Part shown: positions 1 to 7,494 of the stretch, one piece after another
Numbering within the stretch: the first letter of the stretch is position 1
Layout: each line of letters begins with the position of its first letter
Assembly (NCBI RefSeq): GCF_900177685.1
Contig: NZ_FXAY01000002.1
Location: 558,001 to 622,000 of the forward strand
DNA from: Agreia pratensis
GTDB taxonomy: Bacteria; Actinomycetota; Actinomycetes; Actinomycetales; Microbacteriaceae
DNA length: 64,000 bases
Direction: 5' to 3'
Notes under the pieces: model-generated
The model's database searches: none
Told to the model about the DNA's origin: nothing
What the model saw: only the letters and a program-made list of their open reading frames with translations
Translations under genes and position numbers: made by a program

Positions 1-139
1 CCGTGCGGGCGATGCCCTCGTTCTCGGCGCTCGACACGACCGTGCCCCACGCCTGGCACTCGCCGCAGCGCCCCACCCACTTGACGCTCTGCCAGCCGCA
101 CTCCGTGCAGCGGTAAGCGGTGGGTGTTCGTGAGGCCAT
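1..139 (-). CDS. radA: DNA repair protein RadA, N-terminal 46 residues (cut by window edge)
   Basis: The visible product starts MASRTPTAYRCTEC and carries the four-cysteine zinc finger of RadA/Sms (CTEC at about residues 11-14 and CGEC at about 27-30), followed by QAWGT, which is the family's usual text between finger and ATPase core. RadA is a RecA-like ATPase that promotes branch migration in recombinational repair. The ATPase and Lon-like domains lie outside the window. The ATG at 137-139 is the only start that leaves the usual short lead-in before the finger. The 59 bp between it and the sortase stop hold nothing I recognise. Confidence 0.93.
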   Translation of the reverse strand, partial: MASRTPTAYRCTECGWQSVKWVGRCGECQAWGTVVSSAENEGIART

Positions 140-198
140 GCATCCACGATAGACGCGACCGACGACATCCGATCACCGCCTGTGGAGAGTGGTAGGCG

Positions 199-861
199 TC
201 AGCCCCGCGTCGCCTCGATGACCATGTTGTCGGTGGAGGGAGCGCCGTCTGGACGCTGGAGGCAGGTGATCACCACGAGACGGCCCGGTGTGTCGGCCCA
301 GACCGACTGGTCGTGAGAGATCTGGCCCTTGTCGACGGTCTCGGTGCTCACGACGTGGTACTCGACATCGTCGACGACGATCGACGCTCCTGACGCGATG
401 CGGGCTTTGCCGTCATCGACGTCGATCAATGCGTTGCCCGGCCCCTCGCCGCCGTTCCTGAGCGAGTGCATGACGACGAAGACGGTGCCGTTCGCGCTGT
501 CGGTCGGAGCGACACCGAGGTTTCTCACCCAGTACGCCGAGGTGAACCCGGGCGGTTCGAGCTCGTTGTCTACGACGTCGAGCGAGCCGAGGGGCACATC
601 GAGACCGACAGATGGCGCCTGGAAGCGTCCCGTGCCCGAGGGCGTGGCCGACGCGCTCGGATTCGGGGTCGATCCGTCGAACTGCACGGCGTTGCCTGCG
701 AGGTCGGTCGGATGCGAGTCGGCATCGCTCGTGCGCTCATGCGGCGCGAGAAAGACAGCCGACATGACGACCATGCCCGACGCGACGACGACCGCGCTGG
801 CGGCGACCATAGTCAGTCGCCGCCAGCGCGGGGTCGATCGCGGCGAGTGCCGCGAAGCCAT
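199..861 (-). CDS. Sortase (class E/F-like transpeptidase)
   Basis: A 220-residue membrane protein with one N-terminal transmembrane segment (about 17-38) and an extracytoplasmic sortase domain (about 80-220). The catalytic set is visible: His132 in VMHSLRNG, Cys200 in VITCLQR and Arg203 three residues later, the TLxTCxxR-type motif. Sortases cleave C-terminal sorting signals and attach the protein to the envelope. The size and single N-terminal anchor fit actinobacterial class E/F enzymes; the class is inference. Its ATG directly abuts the stop codon of the phosphatase gene at 862, so the two are surely one transcript. The phosphatase has a C-terminal membrane anchor and may be its substrate. 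Confidence 0.88.
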   Translation of the reverse strand: MASRHSPRSTPRWRRLTMVAASAVVVASGMVVMSAVFLAPHERTSDADSHPTDLAGNAVQFDGSTPNPSASATPSGTGRFQAPSVGLDVPLGSLDVVDNELEPPGFTSAYWVRNLGVAPTDSANGTVFVVMHSLRNGGEGPGNALIDVDDGKARIASGASIVVDDVEYHVVSTETVDKGQISHDQSVWADTPGRLVVITCLQRPDGAPSTDNMVIEATRG

Positions 862-2370
862 CTACCGTTCCAGCTTGCTGCGGGTTCGTCGGTAGACGAG
901 GGCGACCGCAGCGAGCAGGGCGAGGCCGAGTGCTCCCAGGCTGACCGCAGGCCAGGCAGAGGGCGGCTCGACCAGTGTTCCGCCCGTCGCAACCGATGGG
1001 CCGGCAAGTGATGCGGCTGCACCGGTACCGGTGTCCGTTGTGGATGCCGCGGCGACCACGGTCACGGTCAGCGGGTCGCTGACAGCGTTTCCGGTGCTGT
1101 CGGCGAGGAACACCGTGTGTGAGCCGGCCTCCAGGTCGGCCGGAAGAACCGCGCTCGCCGTGATCGTGCCGTCGGAACCGGCGGTCGCCTGGCCGATGAC
1201 GGTCGGAGTGGAGTGGACGACGATCTGGTAGACCGCACCCGGCGTGAATCCGCTGCCGGTCACGGTTACCGTTGCGCCGGCCGTGAGCGAGTCGCCCTGG
1301 GCGATGGCGATGACCGGCTTCGCGACCGTGATGCCGTAGTGCTTGGTGGTCACGCCATCCGGAGCCGTTACCGTGACGTCGACCTTCTGGCCCGACACGG
1401 TCACTGTCGACGTCGCATCCGCGTTGCCGGTGACGACCTGCACATCGGTCGGCGCGAGGCTCGGGCTCGCGAGCGTGATGGATGCTCCGGCGTCGGTCGC
1501 TGCGGAGTCGAGCGGCACAGAGACCCCGCCGATGGTGATCGCCGAGGCGCTCGCGTCGTTGGAGACCAGGAACCGGTTGCGAAGGGCTGCGATGTCTTGG
1601 GACGTGACGCCGATGGTCTTCGACAGGTACGAGTCCATGCCGGAGTACTTGGTGGCGACGTCGCTTTCGAAGGTGCCCTGCAGCAGGTCGGCGGTGGCCC
1701 AGGTCACGCCGAGCTGCGTGTTCGAGAGCAGATAGTCGTGCAGGATGTCTGATTCGGAGACGCCGAGGATGTGGTCGAGCATGTCGACGACGGTTCCGGT
1801 GCGGTCCATGCCGTGCGAGCAGTGGATGAGCACGGTGCCGCCGGTGTGCGTGGCGAGAAGGTGCAGGATCTGGCTGTACGCGCTGATCATCGGTCCGGGT
1901 GTTGCCGCATCGACGTAGCCCTTGTCGACGAGGTCGTGATACATCGCTGTGTCGTCGCTGTAGTCGCCATCCGCGCCGAACATCGAGATGTTGACGCTCT
2001 GCGCACCCGGGATGGGAACATCCGGTTTGGTGGCGACCTGGCCGGGCGTACGAAGGTCGATGACGAGGTCGACGTGGTAGGTGTCGGCGAGCGTCTGCGC
2101 GCCGGCCGTCGTGATCTTGTCGAGCGACTCGGAGCGGATGAGGCGGGGCGCATTCAGGGTCTGGCCGTTCAGGCCCGTGACCGCATTGAGCTCGCGCCCG
2201 TTGACGAGGCCGGGTACGTCGGTGATGGCGTGATCCTGAGCGGTCAGCGCGGGTTGTGCGGGTGTGGCTGCGCTCGCGCTGGTGGCGGAGAGGCCGACGG
2301 CGGCGGTGGCGCAGAGCGCGACCGCCGTCAGACGGAGGGGGAGCGAGAGGCGTTGGGCATGGGTGTTCAC
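862..2370 (-). CDS. Secreted, membrane-anchored tyrosine-type phosphatase with Ig-like domain
   Basis: A 502-residue protein with a Sec signal peptide (about 1-35, ending SASAA). Residues about 45-275 form a tyrosine/dual-specificity phosphatase domain of the bacterial Y_phosphatase3 type, with the CX5R loop HCSHGMDRTG (Cys184, Arg190). Residues about 280-445 are beta-rich and Ig-like, with repeats such as TGSGFTPG. The C-terminus has a transmembrane segment and a basic tail (YRRTRSKLER), preceded by the sequence PSVATGGT. That arrangement is a cell-wall sorting signal with a noncanonical motif (x-x-x-T-G rather than LPxTG). It is directly followed by the sortase gene, so a dedicated enzyme-substrate pair is likely. 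The substrate of the phosphatase is unknown. Confidence 0.85.
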   Translation of the reverse strand: MNTHAQRLSLPLRLTAVALCATAAVGLSATSASAATPAQPALTAQDHAITDVPGLVNGRELNAVTGLNGQTLNAPRLIRSESLDKITTAGAQTLADTYHVDLVIDLRTPGQVATKPDVPIPGAQSVNISMFGADGDYSDDTAMYHDLVDKGYVDAATPGPMISAYSQILHLLATHTGGTVLIHCSHGMDRTGTVVDMLDHILGVSESDILHDYLLSNTQLGVTWATADLLQGTFESDVATKYSGMDSYLSKTIGVTSQDIAALRNRFLVSNDASASAITIGGVSVPLDSAATDAGASITLASPSLAPTDVQVVTGNADATSTVTVSGQKVDVTVTAPDGVTTKHYGITVAKPVIAIAQGDSLTAGATVTVTGSGFTPGAVYQIVVHSTPTVIGQATAGSDGTITASAVLPADLEAGSHTVFLADSTGNAVSDPLTVTVVAAASTTDTGTGAAASLAGPSVATGGTLVEPPSAWPAVSLGALGLALLAAVALVYRRTRSKLER

Positions 2371-2544
2371 GAAAGATCCCCGTTCGGGTTCGGGAGTGTG
2401 TGCCTGCGGTGTTTAGGCGGTCGGCGGGACGTCGAGAACGCTAAGCACGCGCGATGCTGCGGCAGCAAACATCCGGTGAACGGAGAGCGACGAGCGGCTG
2501 GGAAAGCACCCAGCACGCGTCACACAGTCGATCTACAGGTGAGG

Positions 2545-3324
2545 CTATGCCTCGGGGTCTTCGCCGAAGCCGTCGTCATGACGGCCCTTGGCGGCGAGAG
2601 CGGCAGCGCGCTCCGCGAGGCGTTGGCGCACCTCGGCCTGACCCTCTTCGATGATCTTCGCGTCGAGCGGCGCATTCACGTTGTGTGGGTTGCCGTGGTA
2701 CTTCTCGATGTAGGCGTCGAGCTCGGGGCCCGAGGTCCACGAGGTGATCAGGCAGTAACGCGGCTCGGGGCCCTTGTGCCAGACGGCGTGCCAGAAGCGC
2801 TGCGTGTCGACGATGAGCTGCGCGCCCGCGGGCAACGCGATGCGCACCTCGGTGTCGGGGTCGAAGCGGTTCTCGCGCAGGATCATGAACGACTCGGCGT
2901 CGTCGGAGAGGTTGAAGAAGCCGCGAACGATCCAGCCCGTGCCGTCGGGGTTGAGGCGGTTGTTGTCGTCTTGGTGCAGGTTGTACAGGGCGTTCGCGTA
3001 GCTGTTGGGCTGCAGCTCGATCACGCGGCAGCGGCCGATGTTGGCTCCGGGCTCTTCGGCGCGGGCCTTGAGGATGGGGGCGCGGTCGACATTTGCCTGA
3101 ACCCAGACGCCGTCTTTGTCGGTGCGCGGGGGAGTGTGGTTCCAGAAGCCGTTGCACTCCATCTCGCCGAAAGCCGAGGCGAGAGGGGCGAAGCGTGTCA
3201 CACCCGACGACTTCCAGTCGACGTATTCGAGGTCGAGCCACTCCTGGGGGTCTGCCGCCTGGTCGTAGCGGTCGAGAACCACGTAGCCGGTCTCTTCGAA
3301 TGCTGCGGAGCGGATGTAGCTCAT
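2545..3324 (-). CDS. Putative iron/2-oxoglutarate-type oxygenase fold protein
   Basis: A 259-residue soluble protein with no close named family that I can assign. The text LHQDDNNRLNP at about residues 122-132 offers an H-x-D pair, and a second His lies in FWHAVWHKGPEPRYCL (about 190). That H-x-D...H order with a late Arg is what 2-oxoglutarate/Fe(II) oxygenases and related jelly-roll proteins show. The function is inference. I use the ATG at 3322-3324 (MSYIRSAAF) and not an upstream start because a purine-rich stretch (GAAAGGG) lies about 12 nt before it and the extra upstream residues look non-coding. It stands alone, with 174 bp to the phosphatase gene. Confidence 0.6.
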   Translation of the reverse strand: MSYIRSAAFEETGYVVLDRYDQAADPQEWLDLEYVDWKSSGVTRFAPLASAFGEMECNGFWNHTPPRTDKDGVWVQANVDRAPILKARAEEPGANIGRCRVIELQPNSYANALYNLHQDDNNRLNPDGTGWIVRGFFNLSDDAESFMILRENRFDPDTEVRIALPAGAQLIVDTQRFWHAVWHKGPEPRYCLITSWTSGPELDAYIEKYHGNPHNVNAPLDAKIIEEGQAEVRQRLAERAAALAAKGRHDDGFGEDPEA

Positions 3325-3502
3325 AGAACCAGGACCCTTTCGGAAGTGAGGGCGCGCGGGGTTTGTCGCGCCCAACTAAGGCAAGGCTAACACTTCGGAT
3401 GCGCCGGATTTCGGCTCCAGGCGGCTTCTCAGGGCGGCATCCGCGGTATCTCGGGCATCGATTTCTACACGCTGTAGATTCGCGCGAACCCCAGGTCTGC
3501 AT

Positions 3503-3508
3503 TACACT
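3503..3508 (+). promoter_or_regulatory. -10 element for tRNA-Ser
   Basis: TACACT ends 7 nt before the first base of the tRNA, the right distance for a start site at about 3515. No convincing -35 is seen; TTCGCG at 3479-3484 with an 18-nt spacer is the best candidate. Confidence 0.4.
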
Positions 3509-3515
3509 CGTCCCC

Positions 3516-3605
3516 GGTACCGTGTCCGAGCGGCCGAAGGTGCAACTCTCGAAAAGTTGTGTGCTTGAAAGAGCACCGTGGGTTCAAATCCCACCGGTAC
3601 CGCCA
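3516..3605 (+). tRNA. tRNA-Ser (anticodon CGA), CCA encoded
   Basis: A 7-bp acceptor stem pairs GGTACCG (3516-3522) with CGGTACC (3595-3601), followed by discriminator G3602 and an encoded CCA (3603-3605). The anticodon stem CAACT/AGTTG encloses the loop CTCGAAA, giving anticodon CGA at 3550-3552. A long variable arm follows, as expected for a class II serine tRNA, and the T-arm has GGTTCAAATCC. It reads UCG codons. The last 16 nt are part of a direct repeat found again at 7567, so the gene looks like an integration site. Confidence 0.96.
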
Positions 3606-3690
3606 CGATCAAACCCCCTGAATCCCTTTGTTTACAAGGGAGTCAGGGGGTTTTCTCGTTCGAGATCGAGCCGCTCGCACGCGAGGTGGA
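3590..3690 (+). repeat. Left copy of a 101-bp direct repeat (attL-like)
   Basis: This stretch covers the 3' 16 nt of tRNA-Ser, the terminator and about 35 bp of flank. It aligns with 7567-7667 over 101 bp with about nine mismatches. The first 24 bp (3590-3613) are identical. Identity begins inside the T-stem, where tyrosine-integrase att cores usually lie. The 9-mer GTGGACACA sits at the end of this copy (3686-3694) and immediately before the right copy (7558-7566). Confidence 0.8.
3611..3655 (+). terminator. Rho-independent terminator of tRNA-Ser
   Basis: AACCCCCTGA (3612-3621) pairs with TCAGGGGGTT (3643-3652), with an inner CCCTTTG/CAAGGG helix and a TTTT tract. The copy at 7588-7632 has the same layout, but several mismatches weaken its stem. 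Confidence 0.85.
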
Positions 3691-3747
3691 CACATCCGAG
3701 TTTCGCTTTGCGTTATCTCGGCTACCGAGACGGCGTCAAGGTCGTTG

Positions 3748-3876
3748 CTAGAAGCCTTTGGGGAAGCCGATAGGGCGCAACTCGGGGGCTAGGTTCTCCC
3801 ACTGCCAAGCCCGCTCCGTTTCTCGATCGTTGTCGTTACTGTAGAGGCCAACGGCTTTCGCGGCGTAGGTCGCAGC
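3748..3876 (-). pseudogene. Possible C-terminal remnant of an unidentified gene
   Basis: On the minus strand a reading frame ending at 3748 encodes a plausible C-terminus (AKAVGLYSNDND...IGFPKGF). Read further upstream it runs into, and overlaps, the plus-strand LysE-like gene. Only the last 40 or so residues lie in otherwise empty DNA. It could be the tail of a gene cut by insertion or deletion in the island, or chance. No family is recognised. Confidence 0.2.
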
Positions 3877-4338
3877 GTGCGGCGAGTGATCGAACATATG
3901 GGCTCGTTCCTCGACGACCACCAGACAACGCGTCAGATATTCACGATCGTGGGCGGAGCGGTCCTGATACTTTTTGGCCTTACCTCGGGCGCACGAACCC
4001 TCAGGTCGATACGCAGACCCGTGACCTCTTCGCAATCGGCACGATGGCTCATACCGTGGTCATTCATTGCACTCGTCACGAACCTCAAGGCACTGACTCT
4101 CTACGTCGTGGCCGTTCCACGCCTGCACTCGGATGACCCGGGAGCAGGTGCACTACTACTCACGTTCGCAGCCGTTCATATACTGATGCTCCCTGCATGG
4201 CAAGCTCTGCTTGGGCAAGGAATCCGGCGCATCCCTCGCATCGGCACATCGCCGCGATTACGCGCTTGCATCGCAGGCCTCACCGCGGCCTCACTCATCG
4301 CGATGGGCGCTCAGGCTCTCATCGGGGCGTCGCGATAG
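3877..4338 (+). pseudogene. LysE/RhtB-type exporter, N-terminally truncated
   Basis: A frame of 153 codons from a GTG (an ATG at 3898 is an alternative) with about four hydrophobic segments. The text TNLKALTLYVVAV resembles the NPKA segment of LysE/RhtB amino-acid exporters, and the preceding GGAVLILFGL matches the helix before it. Family members are about 200 residues; the first two helices and the GPN motif (about 60-70 residues) are missing. In-frame codons upstream reach a stop at 3790 with no good start or ribosome site. I read it as a decayed gene inside the island. A short intact membrane protein cannot be excluded. Confidence 0.45.
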
Positions 4339-4622
4339 AGGTCAGGTCGCGATCCGCCACCGCATCAGCCGCGGGACGACATCAACTGCCGCGATGACTG
4401 CGCGAGTTACCGCCGCAAGTTAAAGGAACGAGTTTCGGACCGTGAATCGCAGCACTAAACGGCCGCGTTCCTGCAGCCCTATCTGTCACCCCTGCTGCAC
4501 GTAAGCCGATCCCTCAGCGGGCGCTTGAGGTAGTGGACTGTTTCGGCGATGCTCGAAGTGCCACTTTTCACGCTGGCGTATTACTCATAGCAATTCGTTC
4601 CACTGTCCGGCATGCTTCGAGG
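4339..4622. other. Intergenic, nothing recognised
   Basis: A 284-bp stretch inside the island between the LysE-like frame and the lipoprotein. No hairpin terminator, RNA or credible small gene was seen. An in-frame extension of the lipoprotein back to 4533 lacks a ribosome site and would hide its signal peptide. Confidence 0.4.
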
Positions 4623-5048
4623 ATGAAGCGATGGGGAGTTGCCACACTAGGCATGATCTTTTCTGCGGTGCTGCTCACGGCCTGTGCAGGGGCACCATCA
4701 AGCGTCTCGGATCGCACGTACTCAGGAACGGTGGAAACGAGCGGCGGCCCCGACGAGGGGATGGAGTCCTTTGGTTCTCCGCGAGGCGTTTGGCTGAAGC
4801 GGAACGATACTTTCGCCATCACCCTCTGGGGTAGCTCCAGCTGCCCGCGCGTTCCGGCGTCGATGGAGCGCATCGCCGACGATGCGGTGACGATAAATTT
4901 TGAGGCCTCACCGCAGGATCCGTGTACGGCTGACCTGTCGCCGACTACGCACGAGTTCACTGTTCCAAGTGGTTCGACCGCGACCCCACTGACGGTCACG
5001 TTGACCTACACGGACGGGGGCGGCGCTGACTCACTAACTCTGGATTGA
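4623..5048 (+). CDS. Small secreted lipoprotein, unknown function
   Basis: A 141-residue product starting MKRWGVATLG, with a hydrophobic h-region and lipobox LLTAC (Cys about 21), so it is predicted to be lipid-anchored outside the membrane. The mature part is beta-rich and threonine-rich and carries two further Cys-containing segments (SSSCPRV and QDPCTAD) that could form a disulfide. The start at 4623 is chosen because only this ATG places a signal peptide at the N-terminus. No named family is recognised. It sits in the tRNA-flanked island, 234 bp from the end of the sigma-factor operon; that gap holds nothing I recognise. Confidence 0.65.
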   Translation: MKRWGVATLGMIFSAVLLTACAGAPSSVSDRTYSGTVETSGGPDEGMESFGSPRGVWLKRNDTFAITLWGSSSCPRVPASMERIADDAVTINFEASPQDPCTADLSPTTHEFTVPSGSTATPLTVTLTYTDGGGADSLTLD

Positions 5049-5282
5049 GCACCCACGGTATTTCGGATGCAGCAACTATCGGGAGAATCTGAACTAGCGA
5101 GGACTGACACTGGCTGAGCGCCCGATAGGGATCCTTCAGGGGTACTCGGCTTCGAGCGGGCAGCTAGATATTGGCGCGGTCCGACTGGCCTTGGCTCATC
5201 TGAATGAGCAGCCAGGTTAGATCAAGTCGCCGCGCGGGTGGAAGCACGATGTCCGCTGGATGAATGACGGCGTTTCGGTCGC

Positions 5283-6356
5283 TCACGGCTTGTCTCCCGG
5301 AGGGTGATTGCCGTACTGGGTTCCGCCTTCGGGGGCGGCGTCGACGACTGTCGTAGTCACCGCAGTAGATGACGATGCCGTGCCCGCGGGTAGTCCGTTC
5401 TGGGCATCGAGGCTGATTTCACGCTCACCAATGAATTGACCTGTTTTGGGGTCAATGATGATGTCCTGCCGGGCGTTGGTGACAGTTTCAACTCGGCCGA
5501 TCGCGATACCCGTTGTTCCGTCGAGCGTGGCTTGCTGCTCGGTAATCGTGACACCGGGAATTTCAGCAGCCGCTTGGTACAGCGCAGCCCGAAGGTCTGC
5601 GGGTACGGTGCCACTGCGCAGCACATCGGCAATCCAGACAAGAGCTGCACCGTCACGGGACTGGCCTTGACCGTCAGTCTTCGCATAGATGGTTTGCAAG
5701 AGCTGGGAGGGGTCACGGGGCAGCGAGTCGTAATCTCCGCTTATTTCCTTTGGTGAACCGCCGTAAAAAGTGCCGGCTGGAGCGCGAAGTAGTTCGTCTT
5801 CGTAGAGAGGCTGCATTTCTGCAGCGAACGCTTCCGATGCTGGCCCGAAAGTCTGCACTGGCGTGTGGGCGTACCGCATCCACACCCAGTCGTCGTCCTG
5901 GTCTGCCGGGACGTAGAGCTCATCCCTGTAGCCGTCTAGATAGGAAGTGATTTCTCCATTTCCGTCCGCCCCGTGGGACGCGTACACGGCGTCTGTCTGA
6001 ATGAGCAAATATTGTCCCGGTCCGACAACAGGGTCGGTAACGCCCAGCGTCGCGATTGCGGCGGAATTCAAGACGTCTGCGGCCGCGGCGTCAGCGCCGC
6101 CACTCCATGCCCCCAGGCCAAGCACGTTGGTGGCGACAAGTGTCACGGCAAGAGCGCCAGCACCAAGAACGGAGAAGGCAATCAGGGGTGCCCTGCGTCG
6201 CCGTACTGGCGACGTCACGCCGCGTAGCGGTCGGACGGATGCTTGAGAGAGTTCGACCGCGAGCTGGGTCATTCTTCGCTGCTCGGCAGGCGTCAGTTCG
6301 TTCGCGGGTGCAGGATTCAACGCCCGTACTTGCATGAGAATGTCTGGTTCGGTCAT
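5283..6356 (-). CDS. CU044_5270-like membrane protein, probable sigma-factor partner
   Basis: A 357-residue protein beginning MTEPDILMQV. Residues about 1-50 are cytoplasmic with an RRMTQLA segment, one transmembrane helix follows a basic RRRRAP stop (about 55-80), and the remaining 270 residues are extracytoplasmic. This architecture and the sequence style match the CU044_5270 family, which in actinobacteria is regularly encoded directly after an ECF sigma factor. The family name is from memory. The ATG overlaps the sigma-factor stop as ATGA, indicating translational coupling. An anti-sigma or signal-sensing role is inference; no zinc-binding HxxxCxxC anti-sigma motif is visible. Confidence 0.7.
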   Translation of the reverse strand: MTEPDILMQVRALNPAPANELTPAEQRRMTQLAVELSQASVRPLRGVTSPVRRRRAPLIAFSVLGAGALAVTLVATNVLGLGAWSGGADAAAADVLNSAAIATLGVTDPVVGPGQYLLIQTDAVYASHGADGNGEITSYLDGYRDELYVPADQDDDWVWMRYAHTPVQTFGPASEAFAAEMQPLYEDELLRAPAGTFYGGSPKEISGDYDSLPRDPSQLLQTIYAKTDGQGQSRDGAALVWIADVLRSGTVPADLRAALYQAAAEIPGVTITEQQATLDGTTGIAIGRVETVTNARQDIIIDPKTGQFIGEREISLDAQNGLPAGTASSSTAVTTTVVDAAPEGGTQYGNHPPGDKP

Positions 6357-6877
6357 GACGTTCCTTCGTAGGGTTGGAGGTGTTGATCGGCCCGAGAGGG
6401 CTCCACGGCTGGTCTGAGAATTTTGGCGAGGCGGCGCTTCGCTCGACTGAGCCGCATTGTGTAGGTGGCTCGCGTGCATCCGAGAACAGCTGCCGCCTCT
6501 TGGTCGCTGAGTTCTTCCCAGGCATGAAGTGCGATCGCCTCTTGGTCTTTGCGCGCGAGTTGACGCCAGGCGGCAATGACGTCCAACCCTTGGACTAGGT
6601 CAGCGCCGGTGTGTGGTGGCTCCCATGAGCGAAGTGCGACGTTCTTGTGGCGAGCGTCGCGCCGGGCTGTGCTCTTCATCACATTCGAAGCTGTTCGAAA
6701 GAGCCAGGCCCTTGGTTCTGCCGGAAGTGCGTCGCGGCGGCGCCATGCGACGGCGAAAGTCTCAGCCACAACATCATCGACGTTCGCCGGGGAGGCGCGG
6801 CGCTGCACGTAGCGCAGCACATCGGCGTAATTCGAGCTGTACGCGGCAGAGAATGCAGAGTCCTCGTCGCTTGGCAT
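6353..6877 (-). CDS. ECF (group 4) RNA polymerase sigma factor
   Basis: A 174-residue protein with sigma region 2 (about 10-75, with VDDVVAETFAVAWRR) and region 4 (about 105-155, with a helix-turn-helix LSDQEAAAVLGCT), and no region 3, as in ECF sigma factors. It directs RNA polymerase to a private promoter set, here unknown. The ATG at 6875-6877 is used because GAGGGGG lies just upstream; an upstream TTG at 6889 would swallow that ribosome site. It is the first gene of a two-gene operon with the membrane protein at 5283-6356 and lies in the tRNA-flanked island. The 236 bp upstream, to the SnoaL-like gene, probably hold divergent promoters; none is clear by eye. Confidence 0.9.
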   Translation of the reverse strand: MPSDEDSAFSAAYSSNYADVLRYVQRRASPANVDDVVAETFAVAWRRRDALPAEPRAWLFRTASNVMKSTARRDARHKNVALRSWEPPHTGADLVQGLDVIAAWRQLARKDQEAIALHAWEELSDQEAAAVLGCTRATYTMRLSRAKRRLAKILRPAVEPSRADQHLQPYEGTS

Positions 6878-7113
6878 GTTCCCCCTCAATGGACTGAACT
6901 ATCAGCCTTACTCTCTACATGCTCCTGGACACCGGTTCTGCAACAGGCCGCCCGGCATTTCTTCTGCCGATGAGTCGGAGACGAAACTGCAAGGCGAGCC
7001 CATCTCACACTTGGTACGAGGCTGTCGAAATCCTCCAAAGAGCGGAGCGCATTGAGAATCGATCGTTTTCGGGTCAATCAGGGTCTGCGGAAACCGCACA
7101 TTAGCCTTGTCAC

Positions 7114-7494
7114 ATGACGACACGGGACGATCAAGGGCGCTCCATCGACCAGGCCCAGGATGCTCTTCACCAAGCCATGCGCGGTGGCGACGTCAGCCAG
7201 CTTCGCGAGTTGCTATACGAGGGCCTGGCCTTCGAACTGCCGGGCGACTCAGTGATAGGCCGTTCAGCCGATCTCGATGCTCATACCTCGGGTGCAACAC
7301 GATTCGACAAGCTGTCGGAGCTTCATCGGTCAACTCTGGAACATGATGGTCATGGCCGGACATCGTCGCTCGTGGACATCGTCGTATTCGATGGAGGCCA
7401 CCGAATCGAGGCTTGCATGATGTACCGCCGCTTTTGGTCGATCATCGAGGGTCGTTGGCAAGTAGTGGCGGGCAGCGCCGAACCGTCCGCATAG
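7114..7494 (+). CDS. SnoaL/NTF2-like small protein
   Basis: A 126-residue soluble protein. The opening DQAQDALHQAMRGGDV and the closing pattern of strands ending in RWQVVAGSA match the cone-shaped NTF2/SnoaL-like (DUF4440) fold, which serves in isomerases, cyclases and many stress proteins. No catalytic residues can be assigned. There is no Shine-Dalgarno sequence before the ATG; TAGCCT lies 12 nt upstream and could be a -10 of a leaderless transcript. It is the last gene before the right repeat of the island and is divergent from the sigma-factor operon. Confidence 0.6.
   Translation: MTTRDDQGRSIDQAQDALHQAMRGGDVSQLRELLYEGLAFELPGDSVIGRSADLDAHTSGATRFDKLSELHRSTLEHDGHGRTSSLVDIVVFDGGHRIEACMMYRRFWSIIEGRWQVVAGSAEPSA

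Noticed and set aside
1771-3390. Plus-strand open frame over the phosphatase and oxygenase-like genes
   Set aside because: It lies opposite a phosphatase with a clear CX5R loop and signal peptide; its own text is featureless.
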